DNA from: JBHJGO01 sp050331715
Lineage (GTDB): Bacteria; Cyanobacteriota; Cyanobacteriia; Cyanobacteriales; Microcoleaceae
NCBI GenBank assembly: GCA_050331715.1
Contig: JBHJGO010000074.1
Coordinates: 1 to 64,000 of the forward strand
DNA: 64,000 bases
Reading direction: 5' to 3'
This document shows positions 1-8,030 of the stretch, piece by piece. The number at the start of each line of letters is the position of its first letter. Positions within the stretch are counted from its first letter, which is position 1. The position numbers were made by a program, and so were the translations under genes. The notes beneath the pieces were generated by a model. It ran no database searches. It worked only from the letters and a program-made list of their open reading frames with translations, and was not told the origin of the DNA.

Positions 1-205
1 CCTGCCACCAGCCAAAACCAGGGCCAATGAACCGAATAGTAATCCAGGCAACAATCAAGGCTCCAATCCCAATCCAAGCCCCACGGGTTGTGATATCCAC
101 GAATTGCTTACCCTGTCCCTTGGTAATTGGTAGCCAGGGAATAATGTATTCATCCTTGCCGTATCGTTCTCCCATCGCTTCCTTGCGCCGTTTTGCTTCG
201 CCCAT
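1..205 (-). CDS. DUF2839 small membrane protein (3' end cut by window)
   Basis: The reading frame opens at an ATG (203-205) with a strongly basic start, MGEAKRRKEAMGERYG, and runs 68 codons to the window edge. Residues about 42-60 are one hydrophobic span followed by GPGFGWWQ. This start and length match DUF2839, a family of about 70-residue single-span proteins found in cyanobacteria; its function is unknown. Only a few residues should be missing. It lies 96 bp downstream of nagA on the same strand, so it could be co-transcribed, but no shared role is evident. The identification rests on recalled family features, not a search. Confidence 0.75.
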   Translation of the reverse strand, partial: MGEAKRRKEAMGERYGKDEYIIPWLPITKGQGKQFVDITTRGAWIGIGALIVAWITIRFIGPGFGWWQ

Positions 206-301
206 AGTTCCGAATAATATAGTTCTGAATAATTCTGATTTTTTTCCTGGTAACCTTATTATGCTGTTACAGGGCGTGGGGTGGGCTGATAGTAACACTA
301 T

Positions 302-1615
302 TTAAAGGTCTGGGTTATAAACATCCGCTAATCTTTGCCAGACTAACCCTTGGTCAGTTTGCTGCCAGCGTAATAGTTGGTGGGCTGACTGGCCTTTGAT
401 CTTGCACTCACCCAGGGCTTGGCGCGGGGCGATGGTGGCCAGAGCAATAGCTTCCCCTACTTCACAGATTCCCCATTTCACTAAATTTTCGACCCCGGTC
501 AATAGGGGCAATGTGGTTCCAGCTAGGGTTCCGTCTTCCAAGCGCGCAGTCCCTTGGGTAATTTCAATCCAGCGCTGATCCCAGGGATATTGGCCATCAG
601 GCAGTCCCAAAGGGGCCAGAGCGTCGCTTACCAGAAACAGCTTTGAACAGAGGGGAGAATTTGCAATATCAGACAACCTTTGGTTGACCCCTCGACTGGC
701 TCGAATTAGTACATCCAACATCGTGGGACAAACGTGTTGGCCATCGGCAATGAACCCACAACAGACTTGAGGATGAACCAGAGCAGCTCCGAGCAGCCCC
801 GGTTTGCGATGATGCAGACCGGGCATGGCATTGAAAGCATGGGTGACCATGGTGGCTCCCTGGCTAAAGGCTGTTTGAGCTTGGGCATCCGTTGCTTGTG
901 AGTGACCTAAACTGATCACGATTCCCCGTTCCCGAAGTTGGGCTAGGATTGATTGCTGGCCAGGCTGGGTCTGAGACAATTCAGGAGACAGGGTTTGAAT
1001 CTTAACGCTACTGGCGTAGTTCCCGAAAACCCGCTGAACATTCTCCTGAGTTAGGGTTAGCAGGTGTTACAGGGGATGCGCTCCCCGTTTTTCAGGATTG
1101 AGAAATGGACCCTCTAGATGAATTCCCAGGATTTTCGCGGCGTTCTGACTGGGGTTTTGAACAAACTGTTGTGCCTGCCATTGCATAAACTCTGTCAAAA
1201 CCTTCAAGGCCCGTTGAATCTGTTCAATACTGCTGGTCACAATTGTGGGCAGGAATCCATCTACGCCCTGCTGCCAGAGATATTGACAGATTTTTTCCAG
1301 AGTTTCCATGTGCTGTTCAGTCACTTCTGGAAAGGCTAGTCCCAATCCCCCGTTAATTTGCAGATCTACTCCACCCAGAGAAATCCAGTCTCCGGCACAG
1401 TCCCATTGTTCAACGGATGATTGAACGGATGATCGAACGGACGATTCAGTCTGGGCCTGTTCCGCCATAGGGTGCAGGGCCGTAATTTTTCCCTGACGAA
1501 TTGTGAGCCGTTGCAGAGTAGGATCAGGGGCGTAGCGGAGATTGATCAGATCAAGATTGCTCAGGTCAAGATTGGTCAGAGTGTCAGTTTGCTTTCCGCC
1601 CGTTGTTCCAGCCAT
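302..1615 (-). pseudogene. nagA: N-acetylglucosamine-6-phosphate deacetylase with one in-frame stop
   Basis: NagA removes the acetyl group from GlcNAc-6-phosphate during amino-sugar or cell-wall recycling. Both halves lie in one frame. The N-terminal part (1615-1070) has the family motifs DLQINGG and the metal-ligand stretch HLEGPFLNPEKRGAHP. The C-terminal part (1066-302) has SLGHSQA, THAFNAMPGLHHR, GFIADGQHV and the catalytic-Asp motif VSDALAP. They are separated only by a TAA codon at 1067-1069, just after GAHPL; the following codons, HLLTLTQENVQRVFGNYA, continue the expected protein. No insertion or deletion is needed: one base change (for example CAA to TAA) gives a 437-codon frame. An internal start near 979 could only make a fragment lacking the Glu ligand. 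It is either a recent pseudogene, a readthrough gene or a sequence error. The start at 1615 faces purE. Confidence 0.9.
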
Positions 1616-1632
1616 TAGTCAGGTCTCCAGCC

Positions 1633-2178
1633 TTGAATACAGCATTCTCTAGTTCTGATTCGCCTCAAGTTGGCATCATCATGGGGAGTGATTCCGATCT
1701 TCCCACAATGCAGGCGGCGATCGCCATCTGCGAAGAATTCAGCGTTGCTCACGAAGTCGCCATTGTCTCTGCCCATCGCACCCCAGATCGCATGGTGGAG
1801 TATGGCAAAACAGCCCATGAGCGGGGGTTGAAAGTAATTATTGCAGGAGCAGGCGGTGCAGCCCATCTCCCTGGCATGGTTGCAGCTTTAACGCCGCTAC
1901 CCGTGATCGGCGTACCTGTGGCGTCCCGTCATCTTCAGGGTTTAGATTCTTTGTATTCCATTGTGCAGATGCCGGGAGGAATTCCCGTCGCAACGGTTGC
2001 CATTGGTAATGCAAAAAATGCAGGGCTGTTAGCGGTTCAAATTTTAGCGACCCATCAGCCGGAACTGCAACAAAAGATACAGACCTACCGACAAACTATG
2101 CAAGATTCTGTTCTTGACAAACAGAATCGTCTAGAACAGTTGGGCTATGCTCAATACCTGAAAAAATCAGGATCTTAA
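1633..2178 (+). CDS. purE: N5-carboxyaminoimidazole ribonucleotide mutase (PurE)
   Basis: PurE class I interconverts N5-CAIR and CAIR in de novo purine synthesis. The protein has the diagnostic motifs IIMGSDSDLPTM, VSAHRTPDRM and GAGGAAHLPGMVAALT, followed by GVPV and PGGIPVATVAIGNAKNAGLLAV, and covers the whole family. There is no ATG close to the conserved start. The frame is open from a TTG at 1603, which would overlap the divergent nagA start by 13 bp; I prefer the TTG at 1633, giving about 12 residues before PQVGIIMGSDSD and leaving an AGG about 10 bp upstream. Divergent transcription with nagA from a very short shared region is seen. The C-terminal QNRLEQLGYAQYL is typical of the family. 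Confidence 0.9.
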   Translation: MNTAFSSSDSPQVGIIMGSDSDLPTMQAAIAICEEFSVAHEVAIVSAHRTPDRMVEYGKTAHERGLKVIIAGAGGAAHLPGMVAALTPLPVIGVPVASRHLQGLDSLYSIVQMPGGIPVATVAIGNAKNAGLLAVQILATHQPELQQKIQTYRQTMQDSVLDKQNRLEQLGYAQYLKKSGS

Positions 2179-2483
2179 TTTCGGGAAATTTGTGGATAGG
2201 GTAGCCATTGGTGGGCTGCCAGTGCGACTGTAGGGAAGATCAATTGTTTCAAAACCTTACTTCAAAAAGTAACTTCTGATACAGAACTTGCCCGATGTCG
2301 ATGTCCAAAATTGAAAATCCTTGATGCAAGATCAGCATAACGTTCAGGCCCCATTTGCCAGGGTTGCTCTGAAGGGGCCACTTTGCTGGAGTCGCTGGCT
2401 AAAGGCAAGCTCTGGTTGTTTTATTCGGTTATAGCTTGTAGTTCTAGTCAAGTGATTAGGTTAATTCAAGAGTTTGGAAGTCA
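2179..2483. other. amt upstream region
   Basis: This 305-bp gap separates purE from amt. I find no convincing short gene. It holds the GTA-N8-TAC site at 2269-2282, which overlaps a small inverted repeat (TTACTT at 2257-2262, AAGTAA at 2267-2272). A GGAA about 6 bases before the ATG at 2484 can serve as ribosome binding site. Confidence 0.5.
2269..2282 (+). promoter_or_regulatory. NtcA-type binding site upstream of amt
   Basis: The sequence GTAACTTCTGATAC matches the NtcA consensus GTA-N8-TAC exactly. NtcA is the global nitrogen regulator of cyanobacteria and amt genes are classic targets. The site lies 202 bp before the ATG. A TAN3T -10 box at the usual 20-24 bp spacing is not evident (the first good one, TAACGT, is about 55 bp downstream), so the promoter itself is not defined. 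The motif occurs by chance about once per 4 kb; its position before an ammonium transporter is what supports it. Confidence 0.5.
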
Positions 2484-4007
2484 ATGTACAGTAGAAAAAA
2501 ATTAGAAATGATAAGTCAGGACAGCGCCCGATGGCGAAATTCCGAGACGATTCCAAGCATTCATGAGGCAACTCCGCAATGGTTGAGATGGTTTTCTCCT
2601 AGCCTACTCCTCTGTATTCCTCTAGCTGCAACAATTGTTATTGTTTGGGGTGTTGCAGCCTCCGCGCAGGATGGAGAGGCTCTAACCCCTGAACTGGTTC
2701 AGGGAAATTTGAATGCGATTTGGATTTTGGTTGCCGCTGTTTTGGTGATCTTCATGAATGCTGGTTTCGGCATGCTCGAAACTGGATTCTGTCGTCACAA
2801 GAATGCGGTCAATATTCTGGCCAAGAACTTGATTGTATTTGCCCTGGCCACAATAAGTTTCTGGGCGCTCGGATTCTCTATCATGTTTGGTGGCGAGAAT
2901 CCTTTTATCGGTGGTGGCGGTTATTTTCTCTCTGCCGCAGCCGATAATCCCGGAGCCTATGGACTGGATCCATTCCCAGCAGGATTACCCGTTAGCGTAT
3001 TTTTCCTGTTCCAGGCGGCCTTTGCTGGAACGGCGGCAACCATCGTGTCCGGTGCGGTGGCTGAGCGGGTTGAGTTTATTGCCTTCTTAATTTTCAGTTT
3101 GTTGCTGACAGCAATCGCCTATCCCATCACAGGTCACTGGGTCTGGAGCGGTAGTGGCTGGCTCGGTGGCATGGGATTCCATGACTTTGCAGGATCAACG
3201 GTGGTTCACTCCGTTGGGGGTTGGGCTGCACTGATGGGAGCTGCCTTCCTGGGGCCACGGATTGGTAAGTATGCTTCCGACGGTTCCCCTCGGGCGATTC
3301 CAGGTCACAACATGAGTATCGCGACTCTGGGTTGTCTGATTCTCTGGATTGGCTGGTTTGGTTTCAACCCGGGTTCTCAGTTGGCAGCAGATGAGGCAGT
3401 GCCCTTCATTGCAGTGACCACTAACCTGGCTGCAGCAGCCGGTGGAATTACGGCGACAATTACCTCCTGGATTAAGGATGGTAAGCCTGACCTCTCCATG
3501 ATTATCAATGGAATTCTAGCCGGTCTGGTTGGAATCACAGCAGGTTGTGCAGTTGTGAGCTTCCTGAGTGCGGTGATTATCGGTGGGATTGCGGGTATCA
3601 TCGTCGTCTTCTCCGTTGCCTTCTTTGATCGGATCAAAATTGACGACCCAGTGGGTGCGACTTCAGTTCACTTGGTCTGTGGTATGTGGGGAACCCTGGC
3701 CGTTGGAATTTTCGGCGATATCGGAGCCATCGGTTCAGAATTGTCTCGCTTTGGTCAGATTGGAGTTCAGTTGTTGGGAATTTTGGCAATTGGTGGTTTC
3801 ACTGTGCTTCTGACAACTATCTTCTGGTTGGCTATTAAGGCAACTGTTGGTATGCGAGTTGAGTCGGATGCTGAACTGACAGGTCTTGATATCTCTGAAC
3901 ACGGCATGGAAGCCTACAGTGGTTTCCTGAAAGAAGTTGGCCCTGCAGGTGCGGGTGCGGCTGAGGCTGAGATACCTGGTGGTGCTCGGGGTGTGACAAG
4001 CTACTAG
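2484..4007 (+). CDS. amt: Ammonium transporter (Amt family)
   Basis: An integral membrane ammonium channel/transporter that takes up ammonium under nitrogen limitation. After a hydrophilic start and a first hydrophobic segment (residues about 38-60, resembling a signal peptide ending VAASAQ), the protein shows the Amt pattern: FMNAGFGMLETGFCRHKN, then about eleven membrane spans. The twin pore histidines are visible in VHSVGGWAALMGA and TSVHLVCGMWGTLAVG, and GHNMSIATLGCLILWIGWFGFNPG is the family signature. The 507 codons fit cyanobacterial Amt1. The stop TAG (4005-4007) is also the first triplet of a heptamer repeat array. Nitrogen control is suggested by the GTA-N8-TAC site upstream. An alternative start is the Met at codon 9. 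Confidence 0.95.
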   Translation: MYSRKKLEMISQDSARWRNSETIPSIHEATPQWLRWFSPSLLLCIPLAATIVIVWGVAASAQDGEALTPELVQGNLNAIWILVAAVLVIFMNAGFGMLETGFCRHKNAVNILAKNLIVFALATISFWALGFSIMFGGENPFIGGGGYFLSAAADNPGAYGLDPFPAGLPVSVFFLFQAAFAGTAATIVSGAVAERVEFIAFLIFSLLLTAIAYPITGHWVWSGSGWLGGMGFHDFAGSTVVHSVGGWAALMGAAFLGPRIGKYASDGSPRAIPGHNMSIATLGCLILWIGWFGFNPGSQLAADEAVPFIAVTTNLAAAAGGITATITSWIKDGKPDLSMIINGILAGLVGITAGCAVVSFLSAVIIGGIAGIIVVFSVAFFDRIKIDDPVGATSVHLVCGMWGTLAVGIFGDIGAIGSELSRFGQIGVQLLGILAIGGFTVLLTTIFWLAIKATVGMRVESDAELTGLDISEHGMEAYSGFLKEVGPAGAGAAEAEIPGGARGVTSY

Positions 4008-4046
4008 TCACTGGTTATTGGTTATTGGTCATTAGTCATCGGTTGA
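4005..4046. repeat. Heptameric tandem repeat (STRR-like), six units
   Basis: Six consecutive 7-mers follow each other exactly: TAGTCAC, TGGTTAT, TGGTTAT, TGGTCAT, TAGTCAT, CGGTTGA. Degenerate heptamers of this type (short tandemly repeated repetitive sequences) are known from filamentous cyanobacteria. The first unit supplies the amt stop codon. A related array lies at 44279-44313 in the same orientation. Confidence 0.75.
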
Positions 4047-4174
4047 TCGATGTGTTAACAGACCTCAAAATTCTCTTGATGTCCTCTCTCTGGTTTACCC
4101 TAGGAAGAGGATATTTTTTTGTTATTGATCGGGCTTTGATGGTCTCTAACGAACGATGAATAGTGAATTTTTTG

Positions 4175-4867
4175 ATGGATACATTTCGTGAAAGCCCAAG
4201 TCTGGTTTTAGCGGTGATCGGTGTCGGGGCCTGGCTTGGGGTTATTTTATTGATTGCGGAAGGGTTGAATCGTTGGAAATCGGTCAATGCCGAGGTTTCG
4301 CGTAAGATTGTGCATATCGGCACCGGGAATGTGATTCTTCTCGCTTGGGCGTTACAGATTCCGGCCTGGATTGGGATTGCAGCAGGAACTATTTCAGGTA
4401 TTGTGGCACTGATTTCCTATCAAGTTCCGATTTTGCCCAGTGTAAACGGAGTGGGTCGCAGGAGCTTGGGAACCTTCTTCTATGCCGTAAGCATTGGTGT
4501 GCTCGTCGGTTGGTTTTGGTCAGTGAACCACCCTGAGTATGCCGCATTAGGAATTCTGGTAATGGCCTGGGGAGATGGGTTGGCAGCAGTAATCGGCCAA
4601 CGGTTTGGTAAGCATGGTTATCAGATTGGTGGCATTCACAAGAGTTGGGAAGGTTCCCTCACCATGCTGTTTGTGAGTTTTGTTGTGTGTATTCTCATTT
4701 TGGTGGTGGTTCAGGGAATCGTCTGGCAAACTTGGGCAGTTTCTGGAATTGTTGCTATGGTGGCAATGGGGCTAGAGATGTTTTCCAAATTTGGAGTTGA
4801 TAATCTCACCGTTCCAATTGGCAGTGCTGCACTGGCCTTTTTTCTCAATAGTTACTACTGGGGCTAG
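4175..4867 (+). CDS. Phytol/prenol kinase-like membrane protein (VTE5/SEC59 family)
   Basis: A polytopic membrane protein of the dolichol kinase/phytol kinase superfamily. In cyanobacteria such proteins phosphorylate phytol or related prenols for tocopherol and chlorophyll recycling. Visible features are ISRK-type EVSRKIVHIGTGN near residue 40, the conserved LVMAWGDGLAAVIGQRFGKH (the GDG-A-A-hG motif), and HKSWEGSLTML downstream, all embedded in about seven hydrophobic segments. ATG at 4175 is preferred; the frame also extends to GTG at 4163. Neither has a strong ribosome site. The substrate (phytol, geranylgeraniol or diacylglycerol) cannot be told from sequence alone. It follows amt on the same strand, but the repeats between them suggest separate transcription. 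Confidence 0.75.
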   Translation: MDTFRESPSLVLAVIGVGAWLGVILLIAEGLNRWKSVNAEVSRKIVHIGTGNVILLAWALQIPAWIGIAAGTISGIVALISYQVPILPSVNGVGRRSLGTFFYAVSIGVLVGWFWSVNHPEYAALGILVMAWGDGLAAVIGQRFGKHGYQIGGIHKSWEGSLTMLFVSFVVCILILVVVQGIVWQTWAVSGIVAMVAMGLEMFSKFGVDNLTVPIGSAALAFFLNSYYWG

Positions 4868-4923
4868 TATCTTTCCTCTAAAAATCCTCTGAACATTAAC
4901 CGGTATCAACTTGAAAGCGTTAG

Positions 4924-5748
4924 ATGATATTCACAGAACCATTGCAGGTTGAATCGCTGAGCTTAAAAATTGCAGGCTTACCCAAATCGTTGGATGGACT
5001 TCGATTGGTTCAACTTTCAGATTTTCATTACGATGGTTTGCGGCTTTCTGATCAGCTCTTGAGAAAGGCAATCCAGTTTGCGAATGCAGCAGAGCCCGAT
5101 TTGATTCTGTTGACTGGAGACTTTATCACCCATGAACCGGAACCCATTTATCAATTGATTACTCATCTGAAACATCTCCGCAGTCAAGTTGGAATTTATG
5201 CAATTTTAGGAAATCACGATTATTACTATGCTCGTTCTGAGAAAATCGTGATTCAGGCACTAGAGCAAATTGGGATTCCAGTTCTGTCTAATCAGGTGAT
5301 TTATCTCTTTGATCAAGCCTTAGCTTTAGTGGGATTACCCGATCTTTTCTCTGGAAAATTTCAACCCAAAGCTGTAATGGATCAGATCCCGGCTGATATT
5401 CCACGGGTAGTTCTATCTCACAATCCAGATACAGCAGTGCATTTGCAGCAATGGCGAGTAGATTTGCAGTTGTCCGGTCACACCCACGGAGGTCAGGTTG
5501 TCCTACCGAATATCGGGCCTCTGCCGGGCTGGTTGCAGGACATGAAGCAAACCCTACCTGATCCATTCAAATTTTTAATTCCCATCAAATCGGATTGCCG
5601 CAAGCTGTTTCGGCACTGGGAATGGGCTTCTGGCTTACATCAAGTTGGAGATAATCTCTTATACGTGAATCGGGGTTTGGGAACCTATTTTCCAGGACGA
5701 TGGAATTGTCCGCCAGAGGTAACAATGCTGACGCTAAAATCCGGTTAG
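4924..5748 (+). CDS. Metallophosphoesterase (calcineurin-like)
   Basis: A dinuclear-metal phosphoesterase. The ordered motifs are complete: LVQLSDFHYDG (D-x-H) near residue 32, LILLTGDFI (GD), YAILGNHDYYY (GNHD), VVLSHNPDT and LQLSGHTHGGQVVLP (GHTH). The 274-residue length and the GDFI/GHTHGGQ spacing resemble the YaeI/YkuE branch, whose members include lipid-A or UDP-sugar phosphodiesterases. There is no clear membrane segment or signal peptide here, so it should act in the cytoplasm or at the membrane face. The start ATG at 4924 is 57 bp after the kinase-like gene, so the two may be co-transcribed. The substrate is unknown. Confidence 0.88.
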   Translation: MIFTEPLQVESLSLKIAGLPKSLDGLRLVQLSDFHYDGLRLSDQLLRKAIQFANAAEPDLILLTGDFITHEPEPIYQLITHLKHLRSQVGIYAILGNHDYYYARSEKIVIQALEQIGIPVLSNQVIYLFDQALALVGLPDLFSGKFQPKAVMDQIPADIPRVVLSHNPDTAVHLQQWRVDLQLSGHTHGGQVVLPNIGPLPGWLQDMKQTLPDPFKFLIPIKSDCRKLFRHWEWASGLHQVGDNLLYVNRGLGTYFPGRWNCPPEVTMLTLKSG

Positions 5749-5853
5749 ATGGCACAGTGGACGTGATGTACTTTAGGTCGTTATTTTATTGAAACCCTCT
5801 AAGCCTTCGATTCTGAGGAGTTTCAGTTTTTGGCAAACAGGAATCATCAAGTC

Positions 5854-6237
5854 TCAAACAATCGGCCCACCATGATGGTGAATCATATACCACTGCCCCG
5901 CCATGCGAGAGAAAACATTCGTTGCCGTTGAGCTGGCCTGGAGCCGCCGATTGCCCACTATCTGCATAATATTTTCCACTAGCACAACAACGGCCAAATC
6001 CCCGCTGATTTCAGTGGAAAGCACCTTGATATCAATTTCCAAATAGTCCGTAGCACGAAAAATTTGCTCCCAGGAGCGACCAATCTCACTCCAGCCCTGG
6101 ATCGCTGCTCTCCCCGGATGAATACACAAACTTGCTGTTCCCTGGGAGCAAACGGTCTCCATCGCATCAATGTCCTTTTTCTCAAAGGCTCGGTAAAATG
6201 CCTTATTTGCCGCCAGTACTGCTTGTTCGTCGCTCAT
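5854..6237 (-). CDS. SnoaL/NTF2-like protein
   Basis: A 127-residue protein of the NTF2-like cone fold. It has the typical start of this family, EQAVLAANKAFYRAFEKKDIDAM, the loop GRAAIQGWSEI, and a C-terminal hairpin ending GQWYMIHHHGGPIV. Proteins of the SnoaL_3 type bind small hydrophobic ligands or act as isomerase/hydrolase scaffolds; no catalytic residues can be assigned here. The paired His-His-His near the C-terminus is common in this subgroup. It is a stand-alone gene with its stop 105 bp from the convergent metallophosphoesterase end, and the start ATG at 6237 gives the full domain. Confidence 0.75.
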   Translation of the reverse strand: MSDEQAVLAANKAFYRAFEKKDIDAMETVCSQGTASLCIHPGRAAIQGWSEIGRSWEQIFRATDYLEIDIKVLSTEISGDLAVVVLVENIMQIVGNRRLQASSTATNVFSRMAGQWYMIHHHGGPIV

Positions 6238-6267
6238 TCTACTTGACTTTGCATTACATTATCCTGC

Positions 6268-6795
6268 TTATACGATAGAGTCTAGCAAGTCAGTTTCCAG
6301 AACCAGAGCTTCGTCCAAGTTCGTTTCTTGAAAGTTTGTGTGGTAGAGGTTCACCTTATAAAACATCACACCCTGAAGATTTGCACCCCGCAGGTCGGCA
6401 TCCTCAAGATCTGCATAGACGAATTTTGCCTGGCTCAAATCAGCCCCTCTCAAATCAGCCCCTTTGAGAGACGTTTTGAAAAATTTCGCTTGAGTTAAGT
6501 TGGCCACCTGCAAGCTAGCACAGGTTAAACGGGCCTGAGTTAAATCAGCACAGCTCAGGTCAGCATGGTCAAGGTTAGCAAATAGATGGGCATTTCTCAG
6601 ATTTACACCGCTGAGATTAGCGCCTTGAAGGTCGGCTTGCCAGAGCAGAACATCCTCCAGATTCATATCATGCAGATCGGCCCCAGATAAATCAACTTCT
6701 ATAAAGCCTCGCTTGCCCGCAGTGTAGCGCTTCAGTAGCTCGCTGGCATTATCAACATGGTGAACCTGCTCAGGATTCCATTGGGGCATTTTCAA
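6268..6795 (-). CDS. Pentapeptide repeat protein
   Basis: From residue about 35 the 175-residue protein is built of A(D/N)Lxx pentapeptides, for example ADLHDMNLEDVLLWQADLQGANL. About 22-25 units should form a right-handed quadrilateral beta-helix. Such proteins are abundant in cyanobacteria and are mostly of unknown function; some bind DNA-mimicking partners. The N-terminal ~30 residues (WNPEQVHHVDNASELLKRYTAG) are not repeat and may be a capping helix. No signal peptide is seen, so it is likely cytoplasmic. It ends 31 bp before the NTF2-like gene on the same strand and the two may be co-transcribed. A second unrelated pentapeptide protein lies at 48892-49638. Confidence 0.9.
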   Translation of the reverse strand: MKMPQWNPEQVHHVDNASELLKRYTAGKRGFIEVDLSGADLHDMNLEDVLLWQADLQGANLSGVNLRNAHLFANLDHADLSCADLTQARLTCASLQVANLTQAKFFKTSLKGADLRGADLSQAKFVYADLEDADLRGANLQGVMFYKVNLYHTNFQETNLDEALVLETDLLDSIV

Positions 6796-6909
6796 CTTTT
6801 TTAGATTTGCTAACCATCCCTTCAGTTATAACTCAAACTGGGACGCGTTCCGCTCAGGGTGAGAAGGTTCTCACAAAAGGCAAGGTAGGATCTTTCAACG
6901 TAAACCCGT

Positions 6910-7455
6910 TTAATCGCCTTCAGAGTAGACTGGATCGAAATTCAGGGGTTGACCATAACGGTTATAAATCAAAATATCCCATTGGCCCGCTACATTGGCC
7001 TCAAAGGCAATCATTGATCCGTTTGCACTAATACTGGGATGTCTCACCTGGGCCTTGAGTGATTTAGTCAAGTTTCGCAACTGGTGGGTATCTCGATTGT
7101 AGAGATAGATATCTGATTGTCCTGCACGAAACCCACTAAAAGCGATGTAAGAGCCGTCGGCGGAAATCATCGGCTCACCCGTGATCATATCCAGCGCATT
7201 CAAACCCGGTAAGTCGAGCAATTCTTTTGACTGCTGATCGTAGAGGTAGATATCTTGATGTTGTCGCCGATCAGAACTGAAGACTAAATATCGCTCCGTA
7301 ATTTGGGGAGTCAACTCAGAAAAGACACTATTGAGGCTAGAGCTAGTTTCACCGAAGGGATAGCTTACGATTCGAGGATAACCGCCGCATCCGAGCAATG
7401 AAAGACACAGGCACAAATGGAGACAAAGATTTTTCAGGATCCGCTTCAGCATCAT
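6910..7455 (-). CDS. TolB-like propeller lipoprotein
   Basis: A short lipoprotein with PD40/WD40-like beta-propeller blades. Residues 1-23 form a signal peptide ending in a lipobox (CLSLLGC, lipidated Cys near 23). The rest holds three repeats of the type YLVFSSDRRQHQDIYLYD, YIAFSGFRAGQSDIYLYN and MIAFEANVAGQWDILIYN, the blade signature seen in TolB. With only about three blades it cannot close a propeller alone and may pair with the product of the upstream gene, which overlaps it by 4 bp (7452-7455) and has the same architecture. It is probably membrane-attached and periplasmic. The function is unknown; co-translation with its neighbour and ycf66 is the main clue. Confidence 0.8.
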   Translation of the reverse strand: MMLKRILKNLCLHLCLCLSLLGCGGYPRIVSYPFGETSSSLNSVFSELTPQITERYLVFSSDRRQHQDIYLYDQQSKELLDLPGLNALDMITGEPMISADGSYIAFSGFRAGQSDIYLYNRDTHQLRNLTKSLKAQVRHPSISANGSMIAFEANVAGQWDILIYNRYGQPLNFDPVYSEGD

Positions 7456-8030
7456 CTATTCGGTATTTTGTCGAGTTGAATCCTAGGCCCCCGGTCAACA
7501 ATGGCAATATCCCACTGTCCCCGACGACCCGTTTCAAAGGTAATATACCGCCCATCTGCACTAATACTTGGATGCCTCACCCAGCCAGGATACCGACGTG
7601 TTACTGCCTTCGCATAGTGGGTTTTGGAGTCGTAAAGGTAAATTTCAGGACGTCTAGAGTCACTGGCCAGGTAAACAATGTAACGAGCGCTGTAGCTCAA
7701 GCTAGGACTCTGAATAATGGCATCGGGTCGATTCAAAAACGGTAAATCAATAAAGGTATGCTGTTGTAGGTCGTAGAGCAAGAGCTGATTGACACCGTCT
7801 CGGTCAGAGACAAAGCCGATGAACCGTCCATTACCACTCAAAGCTGGCTGCTCATCGGTTACTAGACTATTGAGGGAGGCGAGTTCGTCTGCTCTGGCAA
7901 TGGGGAGGGCCAAATGATCTGGAAAAACCAACCCTGGCCAAAACAACCCCATCAAAAACAATAAGAGGCAGGTCAAACCCCACCTCACAATTAAACGAAC
8001 CGTTCTAGCCGGCTTAACGTTCCCAATCAT
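7452..8030 (-). CDS. TolB-like propeller protein, exported
   Basis: The 192-residue protein begins with a membrane/signal segment (RLIVRWGLTCLLLFLMGLFWPGLVF) cleaved probably after ARA near residue 47. Three PD40-type blades follow: RFIGFVSDRDGVNQLLLYD, YIVYLASDSRRPEIYLYD and YITFETGRRGQWDIAIVD. It is a paralogue of the next gene downstream and overlaps it by 4 bp; its start overlaps the end of ycf66 by 17 bp. The triple overlap means one translationally coupled operon. Two half-propellers made side by side suggest that they assemble into one six-bladed structure, which is inference. Confidence 0.78.
   Translation of the reverse strand: MIGNVKPARTVRLIVRWGLTCLLLFLMGLFWPGLVFPDHLALPIARADELASLNSLVTDEQPALSGNGRFIGFVSDRDGVNQLLLYDLQQHTFIDLPFLNRPDAIIQSPSLSYSARYIVYLASDSRRPEIYLYDSKTHYAKAVTRRYPGWVRHPSISADGRYITFETGRRGQWDIAIVDRGPRIQLDKIPNR

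Noticed and set aside
27..305. Open frame on the + strand at the window start
   Set aside because: It is the shadow of the DUF2839 gene on the other strand.
4012..4046. Insertion-sequence end after amt
   Set aside because: The pattern is a simple heptamer series without inverted ends.
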